Shown piece after piece: positions 10,189 to 19,205 of a stretch of 64,000 bases of DNA. This DNA comes from Candidatus Aminicenantota bacterium (lineage in GTDB: Bacteria; Acidobacteriota; Aminicenantia; Aminicenantales; Aminicenantaceae): NCBI GenBank assembly GCA_020344415.1, contig CP070825.1:839306-903305 (forward strand), read 5' to 3'. The position numbers and the translations under genes are program-made. How positions within the stretch are numbered: the first letter of the stretch is position 1; each line of letters starts with the position of its first letter. The notes below the pieces were generated by a model. That model saw only the letters and a program-made list of their open reading frames with translations, was not told the DNA's origin and made no database searches.

Positions 10189-10337
10189 GGGGTCAGGCTT
10201 GAATAACTTGAATTATTATGTGAAGTTGAGTTTGGCCTCAGCGTCAAAAATAGAGATTTATCTACCCTTGATTATACGACTTTCCCCAGGATGAAGCCTA
10301 AACCCAAAAGTTATTCAAGTTATTCAAGCCTGACCCC
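10189..10337. mobile_element. Gene-less inverted-repeat element, GGGGTCAGG family (copy A)
   Basis: It begins GGGGTCAGGCTTGAATAAC and ends in the reverse complement, with about 30 bases of near-perfect terminal pairing and a short interior. It contains no ORF. Its ends match other copies at 29959, 43712, 50430 and 61018, so it behaves as a small non-autonomous (MITE or REPIN-like) element. Confidence 0.8.
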
Positions 10338-10352
10338 ACTGTAATGCGGACA

Positions 10353-10381
10353 TTGACAACGTGATTTTTTTCTTTTTTAAT
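10353..10381 (+). promoter_or_regulatory. Sigma-70 promoter for apt
   Basis: TTGACA (10353-10358), a 17-base spacer and TTTAAT (10376-10381) lie 32 bases before the apt start, immediately after element copy A. Confidence 0.6.
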
Positions 10382-10412
10382 TAAGACAATTTGAATTTAT
10401 GAGGACAGAGAA

Positions 10413-10949
10413 ATGATCACGCGTGCTAAAGAAAAAATATGTGAGGTTAAAGATTTTCCTAAACCTGGTATTGGCTTCAAAGATATCACTCCGTTGGTGG
10501 AGGATGCCACCTGTTACAACCATGTGATTGATAAGATAGCTTCCTGGGCAAAAGATAGAGAGCCACAGATTGTGGCAGGGATTGAGGCTCGAGGATTTCT
10601 TTTCGCAGCTCCTGTTGCTCATCGATTAGGTCTTGGTGTAGCCATTATTCGAAAGAAAGGAAAACTTCCCCGCGAGACTGTTTGTGTCAGAGCTCCGAAT
10701 GAGTATGCTGTCGAGTATTTTGAAATGCATAGTGACAGTATCTCTCATTCACAAAGGGTTCTTATCGTCGACGACTTGATCGCTACGGGTTCCTCATCCA
10801 TAAGTGCCATCGATTTGGTGAAGAAATTGGGAGGTGATGTTGTCGGTTTTGCTTCAGTTGTAGAACTTCTTTTCCTGAAAGGAATGGATTGCATCAAAAA
10901 GGCTCACCCTGATGTCGACGTTCTTAGCTTGATTCAATTTGAAGAATGA
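10413..10949 (+). CDS. apt: Adenine phosphoribosyltransferase
   Basis: A purine-salvage enzyme converting adenine and PRPP to AMP. The 178-residue protein has the family N-terminus (VKDFPKPGIGFKDITPLV), GIEARGF near residue 54, KKGKLP near 76 and the PRPP-binding loop VLIVDDLIATGSS near 113, all characteristic of Apt rather than Hpt or Xpt. Length is typical. It has its own promoter and is followed nine bases later by a purine permease, so uptake and salvage are probably co-transcribed. Confidence 0.96.
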   Translation: MITRAKEKICEVKDFPKPGIGFKDITPLVEDATCYNHVIDKIASWAKDREPQIVAGIEARGFLFAAPVAHRLGLGVAIIRKKGKLPRETVCVRAPNEYAVEYFEMHSDSISHSQRVLIVDDLIATGSSSISAIDLVKKLGGDVVGFASVVELLFLKGMDCIKKAHPDVDVLSLIQFEE

Positions 10950-10958
10950 GAGGGGAAA

Positions 10959-12284
10959 ATGAAAGAATTCTTAAACCGTACCTTCAAGCTTGAGGAAAAT
11001 AAAACAACAGTCCGGATTGAGATGGTGGGAGGGGCAACCACCTTCATGACCATGTCTTATATCATTTTCGTACAGCCAGCCGTTATGGCCATTGCAGGAA
11101 TGGATAAAGGAGCAGTTATGTTTGCCACCTGTATCTCCAGCGCGGTGGCGACTCTTCTGATGGGACTCCTGGCTAAATATCCAATAGCCCTTGCGCCAGC
11201 TATGGCCCACAACGTCTTTTTTGCTGTTACGGTCTGCGGAGTAATGGGATATTCGTGGCAGATCGCCCTAGGGGCTGTTTTTATATCGGGTACGATTTTT
11301 CTAATTCTCTCTGCCCTCAAGGTTTGGGGAAGCCTTGTCGCTGCTGTTCCTGATTGCCTCAAGCACTCCATCGCAGTGGGTATCGGTCTTTTTATCGCCC
11401 TTATCGGCCTTGAATACGGAGGGCTCATTGTAGACACGCCAGGCGTCTTCATAGGTCTTGGAGATCTGACCAGCCGACCAGTGGTGCTTGTCCTCTTCGG
11501 CCTTGTGCTGACTTCGGTCCTTATGGTTTTGAGAGTCAGAGGTGCAGTCCTCATAGGCATTCTGGCGACTGCTATTCTGGGCATTCCTTTGGGCATTGTT
11601 AAATATCAGGGAGTTCTTGCAGTCCCTCCAAGTGTGGCGCCGACTCTTTTCCAACTGGATATTTTGGGAGCAATAAAAACAGGTCTTATTACCGTTATCT
11701 TTGTCTTTTTCTTTCTGGACCTTTTCGACACCGTAGGTACTTTGATTGGAGTTAGCGAACCGGCTGGTTTCCTGAAAGGAGGAAGACTTCCCAGGGCCAA
11801 CCAGGCTATGTTCTCTGATGCTATCGGGACAGTCGGAGGCGCTCTGCTCGGCACTTCTACAGTAACAAGTTATATTGAAAGTGCTACCGGGATTGCTCAG
11901 GGTGCAAGAACTGGATTGGCCAATGTCTTTACTTCCTTCCTCTTCTTAATTGCTCTTTTTTTCAGTCCTTTAGCTGAAATGATCGGCGGCGAGTACGTTT
12001 TCAATGGTCAAACGCTCAGACCTGTTATCGCTCCTCCTTTGATTATTGTTGGCTACCTGATGATGAAGTGTGTGACTCGGATAAACTGGGAGGATTTAAC
12101 CGATGCTATCCCTGCCTTTCTGACAATTATCTTCATACCTCTAACCCTAAGTATTACAGAAGGAATTGCATTCGGGTTTATTTCTTACTCTCTTTTGAAG
12201 CTCGTGGCAGGGAGAGGGAAGGAAGTTCACTGGATTATTTACCTCTTTTCGGTGCTTTTTATCGTTCGCTATTTAGTAACTTAA
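10959..12284 (+). CDS. Guanine/hypoxanthine/adenine permease (NCS2, AzgA/PbuG type)
   Basis: An inner-membrane purine:proton symporter of 441 residues with about twelve hydrophobic segments. It opens FLNRTFKLEENKTTVRIEMV and continues TTFMTMSYIIFVQPAVM, the N-terminal signature of the AzgA/PbuG branch. The motifs ALAPAMAHNVFF, DLFDTVGTLIGV and GGALLGTSTVTSYIESATG correspond to the substrate-binding half-helices in this family. Its partnership with apt supports purine import. Substrate preference among adenine, guanine and hypoxanthine cannot be read from sequence. Confidence 0.92.
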   Translation: MKEFLNRTFKLEENKTTVRIEMVGGATTFMTMSYIIFVQPAVMAIAGMDKGAVMFATCISSAVATLLMGLLAKYPIALAPAMAHNVFFAVTVCGVMGYSWQIALGAVFISGTIFLILSALKVWGSLVAAVPDCLKHSIAVGIGLFIALIGLEYGGLIVDTPGVFIGLGDLTSRPVVLVLFGLVLTSVLMVLRVRGAVLIGILATAILGIPLGIVKYQGVLAVPPSVAPTLFQLDILGAIKTGLITVIFVFFFLDLFDTVGTLIGVSEPAGFLKGGRLPRANQAMFSDAIGTVGGALLGTSTVTSYIESATGIAQGARTGLANVFTSFLFLIALFFSPLAEMIGGEYVFNGQTLRPVIAPPLIIVGYLMMKCVTRINWEDLTDAIPAFLTIIFIPLTLSITEGIAFGFISYSLLKLVAGRGKEVHWIIYLFSVLFIVRYLVT

Positions 12285-12356
12285 ATAGAAATGAGGACAG
12301 ACAGTTTTTAGAAATAGGGACACAATACTTAATTGTGAGAAGTGAGCAAGAAATAA

Positions 12357-12442
12357 GGAGAGGCTACTTTTTATGCCAATAACTGTCATTGCGAGCGAAG
12401 CGTGGCAATCTCTCCTATTGCATAAAAAGTAGCCTGTCTCCA
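12357..12442. repeat. Inverted-repeat element with nested CATTGCGAGCGAAGC module
   Basis: AGGCTACTTTTTATGC (12361-12376) pairs perfectly with 12420-12435. Between the arms lies TCATTGCGAGCGAAGCGTGG followed by CAATCTC. The same architecture recurs at 37623-37712. It follows the permease stop by about 75 bases and could act as a terminator. Confidence 0.75.
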
Positions 12443-12488
12443 TTTTTTTATTCTAAATTTCAAAAATATAGAGGGAGAAGACTCTAAA

Positions 12489-14279
12489 ATGATGAAAGTT
12501 CTTAAAACCTCTTATCTTATTCTTTTATTTTTCCTCTTTATTTTGGCGGCGACCTGTGCTCGGGTTGTGGTTGAGCCGGGCTTGACTTTTGGTCCGTCAG
12601 AGGCCAAGTGGGTGGAAAAAACTCTAAGAAAGATGACATTAGAAGAAAAAATAGGCCAGATGGTTGCCTGCCGCTATTCTGGCCATTTTGTAAACCGCTA
12701 CAGCGATTATCTTGAAGGACTCGAATCCTTAATTGTGAAGCGTAAGATTGGTGGTCTGATTCTTTTTGGCGGAGAGGTCTATGAGACAGCATATTTGACA
12801 AACACAGCTCAAAAAATGGCCAAAGTGCCTTTATTGATTGCCTCTGACTTTGAAAGAGGAGCAGGGAATCAGATTTCAGGCGCCACCTTATTTCCTCCTC
12901 TTATGGCTCTGGGAGCAACATGGTCAGAAGAGCAGGCTTACCTCATGGGTAAAATCACGGCCTTTGAAGGCAGGGCACTGGGAATTCATATGACTTATTC
13001 TCCTGTGGTTGATGTGAATATCAATCCAGAAAATCCGATCATCAATACACGCTCTTTTGGTGAAGACCCTGAGCAGGTCAGCCGAATGGCCATCGCTTTC
13101 ATAAAAGGCTGTCAGGAAAATGGACTACTGGCCACGGCCAAACATTTCCCTGGTCATGGCGACACGAGCGAAGATTCTCACACTGTTCTTCCTACTGTTG
13201 AAGGGGATCGGAGCCGTCTGGACAGTGTTGAACTCTATCCTTTTAAAAAGGCCATCGAGGCTGGAGTCCAGACTATCATGACGGCTCATCTTTACCTCCC
13301 TGCTCTCGATCCAACACCAGATCTTCCGGCTACTCTATCTCCTCGTATCATCACTGATCTTCTGAGGAAAGAACTCGGCTTCAAAGGTCTTATTGTTACA
13401 GATGCAATGGGAATGGGTGGAGTGACAACTCTCTATTCGCCTGAGGAGGCAGCTCTGAAAGCTGTACAGGCAGGAGTGGATATACTGCTCCTTCCGCCTA
13501 AACCTGACGAGGTCATAGAATCCCTTATCCAGGTCGTGAGAGGCGGCATAATTTTAGAGTCCAGGATCGATAGTTCAGTGAGAAAGATACTTGAAGCAAA
13601 GGCAAGGCTCGGCCTTCACAAGAAGAAACTGGTAGATGTGGATTTTCTTGATCGTACAGTGGCCACAAGAGAAAACCTGCAACATGCCGATAGTGTGTTT
13701 GAAGATTCAATCACTCTTGTTAAAAATGAAGGCTCAGTTCTTCCTCTCTCAGGAGAAGACCAGAAAGTAGCTGTCTTTTCTATGAGCAGTGATCCAGGAG
13801 GCTATTTTGCTGGCAGAAATTTTATTCGAGAAGTTGAGGAGAGATGTCCTGAATTTTTTCATTTCTATGCAGATGCTTACACAGGAGATGAGTTTTTACA
13901 GGAGGGAATTGAGAAGGCCCGCGAGGCAGATGTTGTTGTGTTCGCTCTCTTCTCCAGTCTTCGTGCCTGGAAAGATAGCGTCGATCTTGATCTCAGACAT
14001 ATTGAACTTGTCCGTAATGCAGCGGCAACTGATACACCGGTTATCGTCATTTCTTTCGGAAGCCCTTATTTCTTAAAGCATTTTCCTGAAGTCGATTCCT
14101 ATCTTTGCGCCTACAGGTGGAGTCCTCCAGCACAAATAGCGGCTGCAAAAGCCCTCTTTGGAGAAATAGGGATAAAAGGGAAATTGCCTGTCTCTCTTCC
14201 GGGCCTTTTTCCTTTGGGACATGGTCTAGTCCTGCCTAAAAAAGAAGATGTGCCTGATTCTTTTAATGTTCTTTTTTAG
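12489..14279 (+). CDS. Secreted glycoside hydrolase family 3 protein (beta-N-acetylhexosaminidase-like)
   Basis: A 596-residue exported hydrolase. A hydrophobic signal segment (residues 6-23) ends in a Cys (AATC), so it may be a lipoprotein although the lipobox is imperfect. The GH3 catalytic barrel spans about 35-390. It contains KHFPGHGDTSEDSH, the NagZ-type His/Asp acid-base loop, and VTDAMGMGGV carrying the probable nucleophile Asp. A second domain (about 415-575) resembles the GH3 C-terminal sandwich. The NagZ-type loop favours beta-N-acetylglucosaminidase activity on peptidoglycan or chitin fragments, but the two-domain form is longer than cytoplasmic NagZ. An AGGGAG ribosome site precedes the start. 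Confidence 0.9.
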   Translation: MMKVLKTSYLILLFFLFILAATCARVVVEPGLTFGPSEAKWVEKTLRKMTLEEKIGQMVACRYSGHFVNRYSDYLEGLESLIVKRKIGGLILFGGEVYETAYLTNTAQKMAKVPLLIASDFERGAGNQISGATLFPPLMALGATWSEEQAYLMGKITAFEGRALGIHMTYSPVVDVNINPENPIINTRSFGEDPEQVSRMAIAFIKGCQENGLLATAKHFPGHGDTSEDSHTVLPTVEGDRSRLDSVELYPFKKAIEAGVQTIMTAHLYLPALDPTPDLPATLSPRIITDLLRKELGFKGLIVTDAMGMGGVTTLYSPEEAALKAVQAGVDILLLPPKPDEVIESLIQVVRGGIILESRIDSSVRKILEAKARLGLHKKKLVDVDFLDRTVATRENLQHADSVFEDSITLVKNEGSVLPLSGEDQKVAVFSMSSDPGGYFAGRNFIREVEERCPEFFHFYADAYTGDEFLQEGIEKAREADVVVFALFSSLRAWKDSVDLDLRHIELVRNAAATDTPVIVISFGSPYFLKHFPEVDSYLCAYRWSPPAQIAAAKALFGEIGIKGKLPVSLPGLFPLGHGLVLPKKEDVPDSFNVLF

Positions 14280-14318
14280 TTTTACTCATTATTCTGCATT
14301 ATTTCATTAAGGAGTTTC

Positions 14319-15674
14319 ATGATGAATCGAAGAGATTTTTTCAAGTTTGGCTTAGGAGGTACAGGGCTGGCTGTTGGAGGGAGCTTGGCTACAAGCTTTG
14401 ATAAGATCCCTTCATCCAATTCTAATGGCCAAAATATTCACGGCCAACCCTGGTGGGTTAAGAAGATAGAAAAACCAAAATTAGCTATCGATGACGAGGT
14501 GTACTCAAGATTTAATTCTAGGAATAATGTATTCGGATCCTTCCGTAGATATTACGGAATAGATAATATGAAAGAGCTGATGAGAAGAAGTAGAGAGAAA
14601 ACTAAAAAGTATTACAAAGAAAGTCGTCCGGGATACAGGCTGGAAGATAGGGCACTGGCTGATGCGGCTTGGGTTATCTCCCGGTTAGGTGGACTGAACA
14701 GAGGTACACGTTCCTGGATAAGCCAGAATGTAACAACACCTGAAAAACGAGGTGTGAGTAAATATAAGGGAAATCCTGATGAAGCCGCACGGATGATTAA
14801 AGCAGCAGCTCGCTATTTTGGCGCCGCTACAGTGGGAGTTACAATCCTCGACCGAAGGCATATTAATGCCAAGGAAAGAGGAAAAAATATCCTTTTTGAG
14901 CCAGTAGATGAGCCTTCTGAGAATGAAGAAAAACTTGTGATACCTGATAAATGCAAGTATGCCATCTCACTGAGTGTCCAGATGTCCCTTGAGAATATCC
15001 AGTGCTCACCGACTGCAATCGGCAGTGCTGGCTCTGCTATGGGGTATAGCCGGTGCGAATTTCTGGTAGCTGGACTGGCTCAGTTTATAAGGGGGTTAGG
15101 GTATGTGGCCATCCCCAGTGTGAATGATTTGGGCTCCAGTGTAGCCATTGCCGTTGACGCGGGGCTGGGGGAACTGGGCCGTACCAATCGGGTGATCACA
15201 CCTGACTTTGGCCCGATGGTACGAGTATGTAAAGTATTGACTGATCTTCCTTTAGCTGTAGATAAGCCTATAGATTTTGGGCTCCTGGAATTCTGTAAAG
15301 TCTGCAAACGATGTGCGGAAGAATGTCCTTCCAATTGTCTTTCGTTTGATGATGAGCCCGGCTTCGAGGTTAAGGGAGAATGGAACAATCCCGGCCATGA
15401 GGCTTGGTTTGAAAATGCTCCCAAATGTCTGGCTTACTGGAGAGAATCTACTTCAGGCTGCAGCATCTGCCTTGCTGTGTGTCCCTGGTCGAAAAAAGAC
15501 AAGACAATCATTCACGAAATTGTAAAGGCGACTAGCGCAAAAATTCCTGCTCTGGATGGTTTATTTACCTCTATGGATGAAGCTTTTGGTTATGGGCGGC
15601 AAAAGAGCGCAGGAAAGTGGTGGCATCTTGATTTGCCTGAATACGGGATTGACACCACTCGAGGGAAAGGATGA
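14319..15674 (+). CDS. Reductive-dehalogenase-like corrinoid/iron-sulfur protein with TAT signal
   Basis: A 451-residue exported protein. It opens with a twin-arginine signal (NRRDFFKFGLGG) and a hydrophobic stretch. The middle matches RdhA-type dehalogenase domains: ARYFGAATVGV, IPSVNDLGSSVAIAVDAG, AGLGELGR and TDLPLAVDKPIDFGL. Two 4Fe-4S sites follow, CKVCKRCAEECP near residue 325 and CSICLAVCP near 380 with a partner Cys upstream. This is the layout of respiratory reductive dehalogenases and their non-dehalogenating homologues; the actual substrate is unknown. The next gene, three bases on, encodes a small membrane protein that may be its anchor. A second ATG (14322) has slightly better ribosome-site spacing. 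Confidence 0.83.
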   Translation: MMNRRDFFKFGLGGTGLAVGGSLATSFDKIPSSNSNGQNIHGQPWWVKKIEKPKLAIDDEVYSRFNSRNNVFGSFRRYYGIDNMKELMRRSREKTKKYYKESRPGYRLEDRALADAAWVISRLGGLNRGTRSWISQNVTTPEKRGVSKYKGNPDEAARMIKAAARYFGAATVGVTILDRRHINAKERGKNILFEPVDEPSENEEKLVIPDKCKYAISLSVQMSLENIQCSPTAIGSAGSAMGYSRCEFLVAGLAQFIRGLGYVAIPSVNDLGSSVAIAVDAGLGELGRTNRVITPDFGPMVRVCKVLTDLPLAVDKPIDFGLLEFCKVCKRCAEECPSNCLSFDDEPGFEVKGEWNNPGHEAWFENAPKCLAYWRESTSGCSICLAVCPWSKKDKTIIHEIVKATSAKIPALDGLFTSMDEAFGYGRQKSAGKWWHLDLPEYGIDTTRGKG

Positions 15675-15677
15675 GCG

Positions 15678-15935
15678 ATGATGGCGAAAGATACTTTCAG
15701 TAGTCTAAAGATAAGAAAAAAACCTTGGTATATATGGACCTGGAGAGTTGTGTGGTTAATCTGGCTTGTTTTCTGGGTAGAGGTGACTATAGGCTCGTGG
15801 AAAGAGATGGAATACAGAGCATTTGGGATTGCCCTGGCTGTATTTTTGGTGAGCTTACTTCTGGGGCTAATGTTTTGGTTTTGGGGGTATCAGAAGCTTA
15901 AAAAAGTTTTGGGAAAAACACCAGAAAAAGGATAA
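15678..15935 (+). CDS. Small two-helix membrane protein, probable anchor for the RdhA-like protein
   Basis: An 85-residue protein with two hydrophobic helices (about 20-40 and 50-72) and a basic C-terminus (YQKLKKVLGKTPEKG). It starts three bases after the rdhA-like stop with an AAAGGA site, so the two are co-translated. Size, topology and position fit the RdhB-type anchors that hold RdhA to the membrane. RdhB proteins diverge quickly, so homology is not proven here. Its last 38 bases overlap the convergent symporter gene. Confidence 0.65.
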   Translation: MMAKDTFSSLKIRKKPWYIWTWRVVWLIWLVFWVEVTIGSWKEMEYRAFGIALAVFLVSLLLGLMFWFWGYQKLKKVLGKTPEKG

Positions 15936-17475
15936 GTCCTATTACATAGATAATCAAAGTCCCATAGGATATCTTCCAGGATCGGTTTTCAAGGGGCATT
16001 TCTATTTTGATGGGACTTTTATGGGTCGGCTGAACAAATAAACCCCCCAAGAAAATCACAGCTGCAGCCAACAAAAATCCGATGGCATTCCACCAGAGCC
16101 ACGATACTGAAGAAACAAAAATCCAGAGAAAAAGATTAAAAACAACACCTGTTACGAGTCCGACAATAGCTGTCAGGGGCTTCGCTTTTGAAAAGACAAT
16201 TCCCATAAGAAATACTGCAAAAATAGGACCGTAGAAGACAGAGCCGATCTTGTTGATAGATTCGATTACAGTGGTGGAAATATCACCGACAAAAAAGGCA
16301 AATCCGATACAGAAAACTCCCCATGATAACGTAAAAATTTTGGATAATCTCATCTCCTGCCTTGGAGTGATTTTTACTTTTCTAAGCTTTTTATAGATAT
16401 CTTCCATTGTGGCTGCACTGAGAGAGTTTATGGAAGAATCTAGAGAGGACATAGCTGCGGCCATGATGGCAATAAATATTAATCCGATGATTCCTGCGGG
16501 CATATTTGCCAGAATAAAAGTTGGAAGAAGATAATCAATGTCTCCCCGGGGAAGCCTAGAGAGGAATGCAGGGTTTTGTGCAACGTAGGCTCCCAAGATT
16601 AAGCCTACAGTGCAATAGCCAAGAACGATAGGGAAGCGAAAGAATCCATTAAAGAGAAGGCTTAATTTGCACTCCTTGAGGCTTCTGGCTGAGAGTTCCC
16701 TTTGAACTTGACTTTGGTCACAGCCATAGTAAGAAGCGTACAGGAAAAAACCTCCAAGGAACAAAGGCCAGAACCCATAATCCCTGCTATCTCCAAGTCC
16801 ATGAGAAGAGAAATCCACAGCGAGAAATCGTGAAGAATCCAGTACTTCCGGAAGGGCACCCCAGCCTCCGACCAAACGGAGACCCACAATACCTGTAATG
16901 GCAATCCCCAGCAAGATAACTATCATCTGGATTGTGTCGGAGATAATGTCCACATGGATTCCTCCGAAAAGCTCATAGACTACAGCGACTGCGCCGATCA
17001 GGAGGATTGTCACTGTGAGCGGAATCTGAACAGTCACAGATAGGACAATGGCTGCAGCGTAGACTGTCACTCCTGTAGCAAGACCTCTGCTTACTTGAAA
17101 AATTAGGCTCATTACGACTCGAGTACTTGCATCATAGCGCCTTTCCAGAAATTCATAGACACTGATGATGCGAAGCGAATGAAATACCGGGAAAAGGAAA
17201 GCCATGAGGACAATCATGGCGAGAGGGAGGGCGAGTTCATACCCCAGCCATCTCACGCCGCCTCCTTCCTTGAGGGCAACAAAAGCCGGGGCAGAGATGA
17301 AGGAGATAGCGCCCAATTGGGTAGCCATAGTGGAGAATCCTATAGGAAGCCAGGGTAATTTTCTGCCTGCCAGGTAATAATCTTCAGAGGATTTCTGCTT
17401 GAGACCGAGACGCCATCCAAGAACAATAAGGCCACCCGCGTAGGAAATGATGATAATCCAGTCAAGGAGAGACAT
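15898..17475 (-). CDS. Sodium:solute symporter (SSS family)
   Basis: A 525-residue inner-membrane transporter with about 13-14 hydrophobic segments. The N-terminus has the SSS signature (SSEDYYLAGRKLPWLPIGFS, then TQLGAISFIS), and the core has GGIHVDIISDTIQMIV and AAAMSSLDSSINSLSAA, which hold the Na+ site residues of the family. The substrate cannot be told from sequence; relatives carry sugars, sialic acid, proline or iodide. It converges with the RdhA/B-like pair and is the last gene of a possible leftward unit, 32 bases after the glycosyltransferase. Confidence 0.93.
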   Translation of the reverse strand: MSLLDWIIIISYAGGLIVLGWRLGLKQKSSEDYYLAGRKLPWLPIGFSTMATQLGAISFISAPAFVALKEGGGVRWLGYELALPLAMIVLMAFLFPVFHSLRIISVYEFLERRYDASTRVVMSLIFQVSRGLATGVTVYAAAIVLSVTVQIPLTVTILLIGAVAVVYELFGGIHVDIISDTIQMIVILLGIAITGIVGLRLVGGWGALPEVLDSSRFLAVDFSSHGLGDSRDYGFWPLFLGGFFLYASYYGCDQSQVQRELSARSLKECKLSLLFNGFFRFPIVLGYCTVGLILGAYVAQNPAFLSRLPRGDIDYLLPTFILANMPAGIIGLIFIAIMAAAMSSLDSSINSLSAATMEDIYKKLRKVKITPRQEMRLSKIFTLSWGVFCIGFAFFVGDISTTVIESINKIGSVFYGPIFAVFLMGIVFSKAKPLTAIVGLVTGVVFNLFLWIFVSSVSWLWWNAIGFLLAAAVIFLGGLFVQPTHKSPIKIEMPLENRSWKISYGTLIIYVIGLILFLVFFPKLF

Positions 17476-17507
17476 CGAGAAGTTTTATTTATGTTTTTTG
17501 CCGACTT

Positions 17508-18833
17508 TTATTCTCTTTTATCCCAGTTCTCGATTAAATAAGGTTTTTGTTTCTCAAACTCGAGGCAGAGATCTTCAATCACATCTTCTGCTTCCTGATT
17601 AGCCATATCCTTTGTCTGAGAGACGAAAGATGCAATGAAGCCAAAGTAGAGAGGGATCATGGATTCTAAAACCAGAGGGAGGCTCATTTCCATGAATGTG
17701 TGCTTGAACCTGTGATAAAAGAGAATATAACCAAAAATTATTTTTACCCAAAGTTCGGCAGGAAAACTGTAGCTTTTCTTCTCAAGTGATATAACCTTTT
17801 CCAGCTCCTGATGGATTTCTTGCTTCAATACCTCCTGCCAGATACAGTTGAATTTTTGGGCTCCTCTTTGGAATCTGTTATAAAGTTCATTGAAATCCTG
17901 TTGTGCTTCTTCAGGGATGACGCTAGCCTGAAAACCGAGAGTTGGTATATCTTCACTTCCTTTTACTGCCTTCCAAACCTCATGATTTTCTTCAATTAGA
18001 GAAAAGATTGTTCCCATGACCTGTGTAAACATTGGAGCGAGCGTGGCAACATTTTTAGGATTATGGATTTTAGCCCCAAGAAAGGACTGGCAGATTTTAA
18101 AGTCATTGGCCAGAGCTACGCTTGTCATCCAGATATCGATGCCGTAGTAAGCAACATCAGTATCCCAGATTTCTTTTTCCATATAATGATTGAGGAGATT
18201 AGCAGAGAAGCCGAATTCTCCCCCGATCGGTTGACGGATCTTTTTGCCGTAGATGGCTCTAGTTAATGGATAGATTATAGAATTTGTAATCGTTCCATCA
18301 TATTTATGGCGGGTGTAGAGAGGTGTGACATAATCAAAATCCTTGAAGAGGATCGGGCCTCCCAGAAGCTGTATCCATTCTGGAGTTATAGAGCGCAGGT
18401 CTGAATCAACGACAACAACTGCTTTTACTTTTAGTTCGTGTGCTATCTCAAATATTCTCCTGAAAGCCTTGCCCTTTCCGGGAGTTCCTCTGAAGGTTGT
18501 TACCATTTCCGAGATAGGAGTGTGGAGGCTTCGCATGTAGGGATGCATTTCATGAGCAACCAATATGGAATCGAGCTCTTTATAATCATCCAGGTTATTC
18601 CGGACGAGCTTGCGCGTGTTGTCTGTTGATCCACAGTCCGAGTTGACGATGATGCTTTTGAGCTTTGGGAAGTGTTTTGTTAATCCATGACGGACTGCCT
18701 TTAAAACATGGCCAATGGTGTCTTCATTGTTATAGCTGGGGATGCCAACCAAGATATCTGCTTTTTTGACTTTCTCAACTTCTCCGACTGTTTTTGGTGT
18801 AAGAATAAGCTTTTTATTATTATTTTTGCGCAT
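17508..18833 (-). CDS. Family 2-like glycosyltransferase (possible glucosyl/mannosylglycerate synthase relative)
   Basis: A 441-residue cytosolic GT-A glycosyltransferase. It has ILVGIPSYNNEDTIGHVLKA near residue 27, a SDCGSTDNT nucleotide-sugar motif and VVVDSDLRSITPEW (DxD-like) near 140. GGEFGFS follows, then a helical C-terminal region. There is no signal peptide or strong membrane helix. It lies divergently to the GpgS-like gene at 19206, so a joint role in glucosylglycerate-type compatible solutes is an inference from position. The acceptor is otherwise unknown. It could equally be a cell-envelope glycosyltransferase. Confidence 0.72.
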   Translation of the reverse strand: MRKNNNKKLILTPKTVGEVEKVKKADILVGIPSYNNEDTIGHVLKAVRHGLTKHFPKLKSIIVNSDCGSTDNTRKLVRNNLDDYKELDSILVAHEMHPYMRSLHTPISEMVTTFRGTPGKGKAFRRIFEIAHELKVKAVVVVDSDLRSITPEWIQLLGGPILFKDFDYVTPLYTRHKYDGTITNSIIYPLTRAIYGKKIRQPIGGEFGFSANLLNHYMEKEIWDTDVAYYGIDIWMTSVALANDFKICQSFLGAKIHNPKNVATLAPMFTQVMGTIFSLIEENHEVWKAVKGSEDIPTLGFQASVIPEEAQQDFNELYNRFQRGAQKFNCIWQEVLKQEIHQELEKVISLEKKSYSFPAELWVKIIFGYILFYHRFKHTFMEMSLPLVLESMIPLYFGFIASFVSQTKDMANQEAEDVIEDLCLEFEKQKPYLIENWDKRE

Positions 18834-19109
18834 CGTTCTTATTAATTCCTACATATTTTTAAAAAAAATTATAAATAATTTTGATTATCTCCTTTGTAAA
18901 AGGGAAAAAATAATCCTCCCGTTTCTCCACAATAAGGAGGGATGAAGGAAATAGTGATTGAAACGGCTAGTTTCTCTTTCAGGGGATGTAGTTTTATTCC
19001 GGATTCGTCTAGCATTACACCTGAATAGCCCTGTCTTATCCTTAAGAACCTTCCTGTGCAAAGAAGTTAACATTATTGAATACAACGAATCGAAACAGAA
19101 ATCAAGAGA

Positions 19110-19138
19110 TTGACAAAAAAAAGTTTATTTTTTATGCT
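19110..19138 (+). promoter_or_regulatory. Sigma-70 promoter for the GpgS-like gene
   Basis: TTGACA (19110-19115), a 17-base spacer and TATGCT (19133-19138) lie 67 bases upstream of the 19206 start. No other feature is visible in the 372-base divergent gap at 18834-19205. Confidence 0.65.
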
Positions 19139-19205
19139 ATTTACAACCAAAATCCAGTCCAGAAAGATAATTTTTGTGTTGAATTGCCTCTTTTAGGAGG
19201 GAGAG

